This document shows positions 26,785 through 34,413 of a stretch of DNA of 62,150 bases, piece by piece. The notes beneath the pieces are model-generated. The model did not search any database and was not told where the DNA came from. It saw nothing but the letters and a program-made list of their open reading frames with translations. Positions within the stretch are counted from its first letter, which is position 1. Every line of letters starts with the position of its first letter. The stretch spans positions 1 through 62,150 of IMG/VR virus record IMGVR_UViG_3300034284_001445; one strand, given 5' to 3'. Both the position numbers and the translations under genes were made by a program. Source of the stretch: a virus.

Positions 26785-27024
26785 TTATTCAGCGTTGATA
26801 TCAACTCCTTGTGGAAGAATGACTCTAACAATTTTAGATTCATCAATTTTTAAGATTCTAAAATCACCCATTGTACCCTCAAGATCCTTGATTACAGAGG
26901 CTTCTGCGTCAGTAACAGAGATTGCTTTGGTTAGGTAATTTTCTTTAATCTTTTTAATTTTCCCTGTTTGCTCGTCTTCAACGACAAATTGAATTGTAAC
27001 TGTGTACCAATAGTAAGTTTTCAT
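26785..27024 (-). CDS. DUF4494-like small protein
   Basis: 79 residues. The opening YYWYTVTIQFVVEDEQTGK, a Lys-rich strand and ENYLTKAISVTDAEASVIKDL resemble the start of DUF4494, a family of unknown function mostly in Bacteroidetes and their phages. This copy is shorter than typical members, keeping only the N-terminal fold. It sits between the prohead protease and the scaffold and has its own terminator. Function unknown; the Bacteroidetes link supports the host inference. Confidence 0.65.
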   Translation of the reverse strand: MKTYYWYTVTIQFVVEDEQTGKIKKIKENYLTKAISVTDAEASVIKDLEGTMGDFRILKIDESKIVRVILPQGVDINAE

Positions 27025-27078
27025 AAAAAATATTTTTTAATTGTTATAATAGTAATAAAAATTTTTTGAAAAGACAAC

Positions 27079-27792
27079 TTAAAACTTTAAAAATTTGTTA
27101 AGATTGGCTAAAAAATTATCCTCTTCAGGCGCTGCACTCTCCTCAATTTCCTTTGGTTCAGCTAAAACCTCATCATATTTTCTAAAATCTTGTGGGTCTT
27201 TATATAAGTAAGAACCAGGTGTCGATGGTGATGAGACAATATCCCAACATATTAATTCAAAGTCACCTTGTACAACATTTTTACCGTTAATCTTTTTAAG
27301 ACTACCAACACCTCTTGATGAGATACCCAATGTCATACCATAACTTAAGTAATGAGCAACTAAATCACCGTTACAAGATATGATCCCACCTCTTCTAAAA
27401 CCTTCAGATACTAATATCTCCAATTTACCTATAAGAACGTTATCTTTCCAGAACATATCTACTATTCTGTGAGGTGAACCACCTTTAAGTGATATAACTG
27501 ATTCTTGTGGGTGATCCAATTCATGGAAACTAGAGTTACGAGCAATAACTTCTCTATAGTTTTCAACTTCTCTTCTTAAGATATCTTCTGGGTATACTCT
27601 ACCATTTCTGTTTTCAACACCATATTTTTGTAATGTGGCATAATAGTATATAGGACCAGATAAATCAATAGGACCTTTGCTTATTTCCTCATTTATAATT
27701 TGTCCTTGTAATATCTCAGATACTGAACCAGCATCACCTTCAATTAAGATACCAAAACCTTCTTCGTTTTCTTTTAATATTTTTATACCCAT
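27079..27792 (-). CDS. gp21: Prohead core protease, T4 gp21-like
   Basis: 237 residues. The catalytic His is probably His94 in FHELDHP and the nucleophile Ser158 or Ser159 in LGISSRGVGS, the His/Ser pattern of phage prohead proteases (family U9/S78-like). NRNGRVYPEDIL and ICWDIVSSPSTPGSYL are also family segments. It matures the prohead by cutting capsid and scaffold proteins after I/L-x-E. The Glu-rich C-terminal tail (EEIEESAAPEE-like) may be removed in self-processing. A TATTTATG box lies 17 bases before the start. Confidence 0.9.
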   Translation of the reverse strand: MGIKILKENEEGFGILIEGDAGSVSEILQGQIINEEISKGPIDLSGPIYYYATLQKYGVENRNGRVYPEDILRREVENYREVIARNSSFHELDHPQESVISLKGGSPHRIVDMFWKDNVLIGKLEILVSEGFRRGGIISCNGDLVAHYLSYGMTLGISSRGVGSLKKINGKNVVQGDFELICWDIVSSPSTPGSYLYKDPQDFRKYDEVLAEPKEIEESAAPEEDNFLANLNKFLKF

Positions 27793-27809
27793 TTTAATAG
27801 ATTATATTA

Positions 27810-27817
27810 CATAAATA
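27810..27817 (-). promoter_or_regulatory. TATTTATG, variant of the TATTTATA box, before gp21
   Basis: Sense-strand TATTTATG lies 17 bases upstream of the gp21 ATG. It differs by one base from the TATTTATA element found at similar distance before six other genes. Confidence 0.35.
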
Positions 27818-27842
27818 TAATGAAAACAAGTTAAGTGTCGCC

Positions 27843-28766
27843 TTAATCCCCAGAAATATCAAATCCGATTCGTTCGTCAGCAATTTTTTTGTTTTTTAAT
27901 CGCTTAATGGTTTCATCATATGGGTTTTTAAGAATATATAATGAGATAAACGATTCTTTAAGATGGGCCATGGTATAACCATTAGTATCTTTAACCAATT
28001 TATCAATGTCATATAGTTTTTTATCCTCTTCATCTAATATCCCAGTAAAATAAATTTTCCTGTCTTCCGCTGTTGGTTTTTCTATTTTATATTTCTTGTC
28101 AAATCTGGATGGTCTGTCTTTAATCCTAGCTGGGATTTTTTCCAGATTATTTGTCGTTGCCACATAAACAACATTATCAATTGAATTTAGACCATCTAAG
28201 AAGTTTAAGAACACTTCTTCACCGAATTTATCAATAACAAGATCAATATCCTCAATAATACAAAGTAAAGGTCTTGTTTTTTCAACCTTTCTAACCAGCT
28301 TGGCTAATTCAACCCAATTAAACGGGTTATCAAAATAGATTGATAAACCATTATATTCTTTTAATTTATCAACCAAAAGATAAATCAAAGATGTTTTACC
28401 ACAACCTGGTTCACCGTGTAGAATTATACCTCTTTTTGGGGTTAGGTTATATTTTTTAAACCTATCTACATTATCCCAGAATTTGATTAGGTCATCGATA
28501 ATTTCATTATGTGGTAGTGATGGTAGGTGAAAAAATTCATCACTTTTATAGTTTAATTTTGAAACACCAAAACCGTTACCATCGTTATATATCATACTAT
28601 ATAAGCCAGATTCAACGGTAGCAACCGTTTTAAAGTTAAAAAAGAAATCAGTGTTGTTTATTGTATACCACGATTCGATTGATGGGTAAATTTTATCGAA
28701 GTGTTCTTTAATCATTTCTTGTCCTTCTTCTGCGGACATCTCATATAAGTCTTCTTGATCTAGCAT
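27843..28766 (-). CDS. AAA+ ATPase (BCS1/FtsH-like ATPase domain)
   Basis: 307 residues. Residues 1 to about 95 are an unrecognised N-terminal domain. The AAA+ module has Walker A GEPGCGKTS (118-126), Walker B LLCIIEDIDLVI (about 165-176), sensor ATTNN, and the arginine-finger region IKDRPSRFDKKY. Such modules remodel or unfold proteins. It sits between the upstream 149-residue gene (26-base overlap) and the gp21 gene, so a role in head assembly, or as a chaperone or disassembly factor, is plausible. No protease domain is attached. T4 has no equivalent at this locus. Confidence 0.85.
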   Translation of the reverse strand: MLDQEDLYEMSAEEGQEMIKEHFDKIYPSIESWYTINNTDFFFNFKTVATVESGLYSMIYNDGNGFGVSKLNYKSDEFFHLPSLPHNEIIDDLIKFWDNVDRFKKYNLTPKRGIILHGEPGCGKTSLIYLLVDKLKEYNGLSIYFDNPFNWVELAKLVRKVEKTRPLLCIIEDIDLVIDKFGEEVFLNFLDGLNSIDNVVYVATTNNLEKIPARIKDRPSRFDKKYKIEKPTAEDRKIYFTGILDEEDKKLYDIDKLVKDTNGYTMAHLKESFISLYILKNPYDETIKRLKNKKIADERIGFDISGD

Positions 28767-29190
28767 TTGATTTTTTTGAAAAGTAATTTAGCTTATTCTG
28801 TTCTAAGGATTCGACTATAAGATTAGACAATTCTTGCATTTTTTTAAACATTAAAGTGGAATTAAATTTTAATTTCTCTTTGGGGTATACCGTTAACTCA
28901 ATAAACATAAAACTTTTTTTATCTGATGACATACCTGAAGCTCTTAAATCAAGGTCAACAATAAAATTTTCGTTAAATGTTGTTATATCCATATTATCTT
29001 TTATTTTAACAATAATTTGTTTCCGCATTAATCTAATGTATGAGTCGTAATTATCTATTTCCTTGGGTTGCACCCATGACTCAAAATTTAAATAAATGGC
29101 GTTTAACTTAACGGCATCAATTGTACCGTATTTAACTCGAAATCTCTCGTCTGTAAAGAGTTTCTTTTCTTTCCCAAATTTGCACTGCAT
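28741..29190 (-). CDS. Hypothetical protein, coupled to the AAA+ gene
   Basis: 149 residues, not recognised. Predicted mixed alpha/beta; basic ends (MQCKFGKEKK at the start, KKSNARSRRLI at the end). It overlaps the AAA+ ATPase start by 26 bases, which suggests coupled expression and perhaps partnership. No signal peptide or membrane segment. A TAAATTTG box upstream (29268-29261) could drive both genes, divergent to the plus-strand holin-like gene. Confidence 0.7.
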   Translation of the reverse strand: MQCKFGKEKKLFTDERFRVKYGTIDAVKLNAIYLNFESWVQPKEIDNYDSYIRLMRKQIIVKIKDNMDITTFNENFIVDLDLRASGMSSDKKSFMFIELTVYPKEKLKFNSTLMFKKMQELSNLIVESLEQNKLNYFSKKSNARSRRLI

Positions 29191-29260
29191 TTTGTTTTTT
29201 CATATTTTAATATATTTTATTATTTATTGTTATAATAATAAGAAAAAAAGGTCATTAAAG

Positions 29261-29268
29261 CAAATTTA
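29261..29268 (-). promoter_or_regulatory. Possible TAnnTTTG box for the 149-residue gene and AAA+ ATPase
   Basis: The minus strand reads TAAATTTG about 70 bases before the start at 29190. The nearest TTG is only 13 bases upstream, so the match is weak. Confidence 0.25.
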
Positions 29269-29271
29269 AGG

Positions 29272-29279
29272 TATTTATA
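29272..29279 (+). promoter_or_regulatory. TATTTATA box before the plus-strand holin-like gene
   Basis: TATTTATA is in sense orientation, 16 bases before the ATG at 29296. It has the same orientation and distance as before minus-strand genes, which argues that the element is directional and real. Confidence 0.5.
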
Positions 29280-29295
29280 ATCAAACACACATATT

Positions 29296-29607
29296 ATGAA
29301 TATAGGAGACATCAAAAAATGGTCTTTCGGTGAAATGACATCGAACCCAGACGGAAAAACATCTGTAACATCAACATCAGGCTTTATCATTGTTATGGTA
29401 GGCTGTTTATCATTCCTATTAGGGGTGGTTGATAGAATTTTTATTGACAAAAGTATGGACGTAATTAATCAAGCGGTAGCTTTTACCATGATTGGAGCCG
29501 CTTTAATTGGTTATAAAAACTATACGGGTCATAAAGTGTCAATAGCTAAATCAAATGCTGAAGCTTCGTCAACTGAAGCTGACACTATGGTTGAGGAAAC
29601 CAAATAA
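29296..29607 (+). CDS. Small two-helix membrane protein, holin-like
   Basis: 103 residues with two hydrophobic segments, about residues 29-49 (FIIVMVGCLSFLLGVV) and 61-77 (VAFTMIGAALIGYKNY), and a short polar, Glu-rich C-terminus. Size and topology fit phage holins, which perforate the inner membrane for lysis, but no diagnostic motif exists. It is the only plus-strand gene besides the fibre, sits between head genes, and has its own TATTTATA box and terminator, so it is a separate timed unit. An alternative is a membrane protein for prohead anchoring. The overlapping minus-strand frame (29220-29450) looks non-coding. Confidence 0.75.
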   Translation: MNIGDIKKWSFGEMTSNPDGKTSVTSTSGFIIVMVGCLSFLLGVVDRIFIDKSMDVINQAVAFTMIGAALIGYKNYTGHKVSIAKSNAEASSTEADTMVEETK

Positions 29608-29654
29608 GATATTCCGCTATAAGCGGTGTTTTAGGACCGTTCCAGTTATGGAAC
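29608..29654 (+). ncRNA. Two short stem-loops after the holin-like gene (possible leader or trailer RNA)
   Basis: CCGCT-ATA-AGCGG (starting near 29613) and GTTCCA-GTTA-TGGAAC (29639-29654) form two small hairpins before the terminator, making three in a row over 80 bases. They may be a processed 3' RNA structure; function unknown and low confidence. Confidence 0.3.
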
Positions 29655-29658
29655 AAAA

Positions 29659-29690
29659 AAAGCCAGGATTCGCTACCCTGGCTTTACTTT
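29659..29690. terminator. Bidirectional terminator between convergent genes
   Basis: AAAGCCAGG (29659-29667) pairs with CCTGGCTTT (29677-29685). The plus strand continues TACTTTTT and the minus strand continues with a T run, so it serves both the holin-like gene and the minus-strand gene ending at 29709. Confidence 0.88.
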
Positions 29691-29708
29691 TTATTGTAGA
29701 ATGTGTGT

Positions 29709-30422
29709 TTATTCGAAACTTTTCTTTAAATCAAGAACAGTATCAATAACATCTAAAGATGGTTTTTGATTTTTCATCTCATTTAACTTTGATCTAACTT
29801 CTAATAATTTTTTAACAACAATAATATCATCAGCTTTATTTATAGTTTTTTCAACCATATTCTGAGTGCTTTCGATTAATGTTGTGTAATAGTTATTAAT
29901 AATAGATTCATCATTTTCAGCGAATAAATTCAAAACCTTAACTTGTTCCTCGTTTAATTTTGATATTTTATCAGCCAAACTTTCGTTAATTTTATCTATT
30001 GATTCTTTTATTGAAACAATATTTTCATCAACTCTTGTTAAATTTTTAACTAAATTTGTTTTATGTTTAACTTTATCAACCAATGATAATTTTTTGTTAA
30101 AAACAAGTTGGTCGATACTTTCACTAATAACATTATTAACAATAACAATGTTTTCGGTTAAAGTTTTTAATGCGTCAATTTTTGTTAAATCAAAAGATTT
30201 TAAATGTGTAATTGATTCCTCAACGAATTCTTTTGCAATATCCTCGTTTTCAAATCTCATTGTATTTAATAAGTTGTAAACCTCATTAAATTCTCTTAAT
30301 ACATTATTTTCTTTTAACACCTTAACATACTTGGAAAAAGACTTTTTAAAATCTTTTTCACCTTTTTCTTGGTAGGTTTTTTCTAAATCTGAAAGAATAC
30401 TTTCTTTTAATTGTCCAAACAT
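29709..30422 (-). CDS. Helical coiled-coil protein next to the portal gene
   Basis: 237 residues, almost wholly alpha-helical, rich in Lys, Glu, Asn and Ile with no membrane segment or known motif; repeated SIDKINESL-like heptads suggest coiled coils. In T4 the small prohead core proteins gp67 and gp68 lie between genes 20 and 21, and this gene is in the equivalent place, so a prohead core function is possible. That is positional inference only. A TATTTATA box lies 16 bases upstream and a strong bidirectional terminator follows. Confidence 0.75.
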   Translation of the reverse strand: MFGQLKESILSDLEKTYQEKGEKDFKKSFSKYVKVLKENNVLREFNEVYNLLNTMRFENEDIAKEFVEESITHLKSFDLTKIDALKTLTENIVIVNNVISESIDQLVFNKKLSLVDKVKHKTNLVKNLTRVDENIVSIKESIDKINESLADKISKLNEEQVKVLNLFAENDESIINNYYTTLIESTQNMVEKTINKADDIIVVKKLLEVRSKLNEMKNQKPSLDVIDTVLDLKKSFE

Positions 30423-30438
30423 CTGTTTAATATTTTTA

Positions 30439-30446
30439 TATAAATA
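30439..30446 (-). promoter_or_regulatory. TATTTATA box before the coiled-coil gene
   Basis: Sense strand reads CCGATATTTATA, with TATTTATA 16 bases from the ATG at 30422. The same CCGA prefix occurs at the box before the gene starting at 56378. Confidence 0.5.
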
Positions 30447-30461
30447 TCGGTTATTTTTTAA

Positions 30462-32315
30462 TTATACTAATAAATCGTCAATTTCATCAATTGTTTTTTT
30501 AAGTGACTCATTGATTAGTCTATTTTTAGCATCTAATTTTCTTTTTGTTATCTCAGCTAAAGGCTCTTCTTCGGTACCTGGTAACTCAGAACCCACTTCT
30601 GGGGCCGCAGCTGCTGTTTCAGGGCCTGGTATTTCAGCACCGCTCTCAGCTCCTGGAACTTCTAACGGGGTTGTAAAATCAGTTCCACCAGCAGTTTCAG
30701 CACCACCACCCATATCACCACCCATGCTACCACCAGCACCAGCACCACTCATATCTCCACCAGCACCACCAAGTGTCATGTTATTAGGGTCAATTTTGTA
30801 TATTTTATAGATATCTCTAAATATACCAGTTTGTTTAATGGTTTCACCCAATGATTTAAGCTCTTCACCACCAGCTTTTTCAACAGCTTGTCTTTGTATG
30901 TCGAGTTTAATCTCATCATCACTCATATTTAAGATTTCTTTCTTAGCGTAAGTCATTGACATGGCTGAGAATCCGTTACCAGCGTCAGAAACAGCGTCAC
31001 GATATAATGTAACTTTTTCTTTCCAGTTTTGGATTTTAAGCATTTCGGCTTGAGTAGATGGGCTTGTTAATGTTAACGTAAAGTTTTCTAAATCATCCGT
31101 AAACCCTTTAGTATACAAATGAATGATAGCCATTTTATTTAATTCTTGGATAAGGGCTTTTTGTACTCTATGTACAGCTCTTGCAAAACGTACGTCAAGG
31201 ATTGCCAAGTTTTTACCATCACCAGTAGTTTCCTCAAAACCAATAAAAGCTTTGGGTACTCTAAGGGCAGCAAGCATTTTCTTTTGGATATACTCAATGT
31301 CAGCTATTTCTGATAAGTTTTGAGCCCCAGGAAGCGTTTCAATTGGCATCGCAAGGCTTGGGTCCCTAACAGGTATAAAATAATCCTGATCGACAGCTAA
31401 TGCGTTATAACGTGTGTCTTGCTGACCATTATTATTATCAACCATATTAACTCTTTTGAAGTTATTGGCAATCTTGTCAACATAAGCGTCAACGTCTTTA
31501 TCATCCATGTTACCAACAAATACTTTGTAAACACGTCTTTCTGGTGCTCTGGTAACACGATAAACTAACATCGCATCTTCAGATAATAATAATTGTTTCC
31601 AAATTCTTCTTACTTTTTCAAGCATTGATGTACCATAAGGTAATCTTCTATCATCACCAAGTAATCTAAAGTGGGAAATTTCAAATGAATTAAACTCAAC
31701 ATTTTTATCTTTCCAGAAAAATTTAATATTCTTTTCTTTTTGTTGATCACCTAAACTAGTGATTTTTGAAAATCCTGGTTCAGATCTTGTCATCTCAATA
31801 TTTGGTAATTGAGTTACACCAACAATACCCTGATTAGGTACGATTTTATTGTAAACAAAATTATCACCGTATTTACATACGTTTCTAGCCCAAGATGTTA
31901 GGTTAGCGTTAATATCTAACACATTCTCAAACAAATCTGTTAATTCTTTTTTGATTCTGGTACTATCAGAATAAATTGTTAAAACTTTACCGCTTTCATT
32001 TGCTGTTGTAGCTTCTTCAGCAAAAATATCCAACGCAACAGAAATTTCTGGTGTATATTCCATGGCCTCATAATCGTAATATGATGCAATTCTTGTTGGT
32101 TCATAGTAAACAGCTTTTTGATAAAGTTCATTATCAATTTTTTTCCATTGATTTTGTAGGTATAGAGTTTGTTGTGCCTCTAACTTTTTTTGTTCCAAAT
32201 CATTACCACTTAACCCATTGAATGAACTAGGGTCAATTACGTATTTTGGGCCATCGACTTCATTACCGAGAACCTTATTTAATCTTTGAAATATTGTTAA
32301 TCTATTATCTGCCAT
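30462..32315 (-). CDS. gp20: Portal vertex protein, T4 gp20-like
   Basis: 617 residues (T4 gp20: 524). Portal family segments are clear: RIASYYDYEAMEYTPEIS, DIFAEEATTANESG, FRLLGDDRRLPYGTSMLEKV, RRIWKQLLLSEDAMLVYR, RAPERRVYKVFVGN and IGFEETTGDG. It forms the dodecameric ring for DNA entry and head-tail joining. The extra length is mainly a C-terminal tail: a Gly/Met/Ala-rich stretch (GGSMGGDMGGGAE) and a Pro/Glu-rich run before a final helix. Upstream are a 79-residue gene (6-base gap) and the terminase. Confidence 0.92.
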   Translation of the reverse strand: MADNRLTIFQRLNKVLGNEVDGPKYVIDPSSFNGLSGNDLEQKKLEAQQTLYLQNQWKKIDNELYQKAVYYEPTRIASYYDYEAMEYTPEISVALDIFAEEATTANESGKVLTIYSDSTRIKKELTDLFENVLDINANLTSWARNVCKYGDNFVYNKIVPNQGIVGVTQLPNIEMTRSEPGFSKITSLGDQQKEKNIKFFWKDKNVEFNSFEISHFRLLGDDRRLPYGTSMLEKVRRIWKQLLLSEDAMLVYRVTRAPERRVYKVFVGNMDDKDVDAYVDKIANNFKRVNMVDNNNGQQDTRYNALAVDQDYFIPVRDPSLAMPIETLPGAQNLSEIADIEYIQKKMLAALRVPKAFIGFEETTGDGKNLAILDVRFARAVHRVQKALIQELNKMAIIHLYTKGFTDDLENFTLTLTSPSTQAEMLKIQNWKEKVTLYRDAVSDAGNGFSAMSMTYAKKEILNMSDDEIKLDIQRQAVEKAGGEELKSLGETIKQTGIFRDIYKIYKIDPNNMTLGGAGGDMSGAGAGGSMGGDMGGGAETAGGTDFTTPLEVPGAESGAEIPGPETAAAAPEVGSELPGTEEEPLAEITKRKLDAKNRLINESLKKTIDEIDDLLV

Positions 32316-32321
32316 ATATTT

Positions 32322-32561
32322 TTAATTTACGTATTCACATTCTACAAATGGTGGAAATTTGTAGTTTTCTACATCTTGATCCCATTCTTTTTTTTGCACG
32401 TATGTTGTTGTACCATCAGATTCTATTGAACATTTAATAGCATCAACATTTCTTTGTAATGCTATACCGTCTTTTTTATCGAAATTTTTTGGTTCACTTC
32501 CTCTAACGATTGATGTTGACCCGAATCCACTGCTTCTAGCTTGTCTAATTATGTTTGCCAT
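32322..32561 (-). CDS. Hypothetical protein between terminase and portal
   Basis: 79 residues, unrecognised. It starts MANIIRQARSSGFGS, is polar and ends with the aromatic/acidic stretch FPPFVECEYVN. In T4 the tail sheath and tube genes 18 and 19 occupy this interval; this product is far too small to be either. It is 15 bases from the terminase stop and 6 from the portal start, so it is surely cotranscribed with them. Possibly a small packaging or connector factor. Confidence 0.7.
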   Translation of the reverse strand: MANIIRQARSSGFGSTSIVRGSEPKNFDKKDGIALQRNVDAIKCSIESDGTTTYVQKKEWDQDVENYKFPPFVECEYVN

Positions 32562-32576
32562 TTTGTTTAGTTGTTT

Positions 32577-34385
32577 TTAATTATTAGGTTTAGGTTTAGT
32601 TACGCCAAATAACCAGCCAAATTCCCTTGTATTCATCATATTATTATTTGTCGTAAATTCATCAGAATTGTAATATGATTTATCTGGATTTGGTGAGCTA
32701 GTTACGTCTTTTAATAAATAGTCTGCTTCCGTTTTTACGTTATTAGTTGTTATCTTCCAACTATCTAACATAGCTCTGGTCATATTATCTGATTCTTGTA
32801 ATCTTTTAAATGACGTATTAGCTACAAATAGACACATACCAAGAGCCATAATAAGGTCATCGTGTGAACCTTTCATATGGTCTGGCTTACCGTTTTTATA
32901 AACGAATTTTTTTAACTCAGCTGTCAATCTTTCACTTCTGATTTTAAAACCACCTCTAGCAACAGCCTCTTCTAAAGCAGCTACAATTTGACTTCTTCTG
33001 TTTTTTGATGCAAAATTTATACCTGGGATAGAGTTTTCATCTGGTATAAAATACATACTATTATTATCACCTTCTTTATCGTAATGTAATAATTTTTTAG
33101 GATAATTTAAATCTTTAAGTTTTTGGGTTGATGCAATACCCATACCACCTGTGATATCAAAAGTTGATAATGCATCATACATCCTACCGTATTGGTCAAC
33201 TATTAAAGCTGCGATATCTGGTTGAACTTTACCATGGTATTCCAAAACTTGTTCAAACGTATCATAATCAATAATGCACATACCAGTAGCATCTTCGGAA
33301 TCACCACGAGATACATCCAAAGCTAAAATATATCTATGACCTTTTTCAGGTAATTTCCATATCCATAAATTACTGTCCCAAGCCTTATCTTTAACAATCG
33401 GTTCGATGACATTTTCTTGTTCTTGTTTTCTAATAATTTCACCCTCAATAACGTTATCACCAGAACCAATAAATGCACACTCCAACTCTTGGTTGATCAT
33501 ACGTTTATTAAAGTTCATATCTCTACACATATTTTCATACCATGTAGAGTGTGGTTTATAACCATCGCTAATAAATTTAGCTATAACATCTTGGTGTAAA
33601 TCAATAACCGATTCAATAATATCTTCATCTTTTTCAGACGCTGGTTTTTGGATCCAGTCAACAATATCTTTAGTTTTGATTAAACGTAAATCCTTGTTAA
33701 ATCGTGGATCTTGCCACCATTTTAAATGGGTAACACAAAAACTGTTATCACCTTTGATAGCACCTTCATATGAAGCATAATAAATTGGGTCTAATCCATT
33801 AGGAGTTGAGATTAATACAGCTTTACCACCAGTACCAATTGAAGCGAGACACGCTGTCCATAACTCCTGACCACCCTCAACGAAGGCAGCTTCATCAATT
33901 AATAAAACAGTTGGTGTATAACCACGCAAGGCATCCTGGGATGTTGCAACGGCTTTAATTTCGGAACCGTTAGATAATCTAACGTGTTTTTGTGATGATT
34001 TATCAAATGAAACATTTACCCAATCAGGTAATTGTTTGATAAAGTTAATGATTTTGTTTTGGAACTCAATCGCTGTTTCCTGTTTATTCGCAAGAATCAA
34101 AACCTTCTCAGGTCTATCTGGACTAGCAAAAGCTGTAAGTACAGCAGAATAGGCGGCTGTTACTGTTGAGATACCAGCCTGGCGATATTTTAAAACTAGA
34201 TTAAATCTATGTTTTTTATAATTAGCAACAAGTTTTCTTTGACCATCAAAAAGCTCAAAAGGGACATAACCCTCTCTGGTTTTATCAAATGTCTCAAAAT
34301 AACTTTCTATGACATAACAAAAATCCTGAGAGCATTTTGCATACTCTAATAGTAACTCTTTTTTATCGGTAATTTGTTTTGCCAA
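32577..34385 (-). CDS. gp17: Terminase large subunit, T4 gp17-like
   Basis: 602 residues (T4: 610). The ATPase has a Walker A-like KYRQAGIST (66-74), Walker B VLLIDEAAF (about 160-168) and coupling motif LISTPNG; the nuclease half has ILALDVSRGDSEDATG and HDDLIMALGMC. It pumps DNA into the prohead through the portal and cuts headful lengths. The start is an unusual TTG at 34385: an in-frame TAG lies just upstream, and the nearby ATG at about 34399 is in another frame. A TATTTATA box is 15 bases before that TTG. No small terminase subunit was recognised nearby. Confidence 0.95.
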   Translation of the reverse strand: MAKQITDKKELLLEYAKCSQDFCYVIESYFETFDKTREGYVPFELFDGQRKLVANYKKHRFNLVLKYRQAGISTVTAAYSAVLTAFASPDRPEKVLILANKQETAIEFQNKIINFIKQLPDWVNVSFDKSSQKHVRLSNGSEIKAVATSQDALRGYTPTVLLIDEAAFVEGGQELWTACLASIGTGGKAVLISTPNGLDPIYYASYEGAIKGDNSFCVTHLKWWQDPRFNKDLRLIKTKDIVDWIQKPASEKDEDIIESVIDLHQDVIAKFISDGYKPHSTWYENMCRDMNFNKRMINQELECAFIGSGDNVIEGEIIRKQEQENVIEPIVKDKAWDSNLWIWKLPEKGHRYILALDVSRGDSEDATGMCIIDYDTFEQVLEYHGKVQPDIAALIVDQYGRMYDALSTFDITGGMGIASTQKLKDLNYPKKLLHYDKEGDNNSMYFIPDENSIPGINFASKNRRSQIVAALEEAVARGGFKIRSERLTAELKKFVYKNGKPDHMKGSHDDLIMALGMCLFVANTSFKRLQESDNMTRAMLDSWKITTNNVKTEADYLLKDVTSSPNPDKSYYNSDEFTTNNNMMNTREFGWLFGVTKPKPNN

Positions 34386-34400
34386 GGTCTATTCTTTCCA

Positions 34401-34408
34401 TATAAATA
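34401..34408 (-). promoter_or_regulatory. TATTTATA box before the terminase gene
   Basis: Sense-strand TATTTATA is 15 bases upstream of the TTG start, supporting both the box and the non-ATG start. Confidence 0.5.
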
Positions 34409-34413
34409 GTTTA

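Noticed and set aside
29220-29450. Minus-strand 76-codon frame opposite the holin-like gene
   Set aside because: It shares bases with the plus-strand gene, has no recognisable family, and the plus frame has two proper membrane segments, a box and a terminator.
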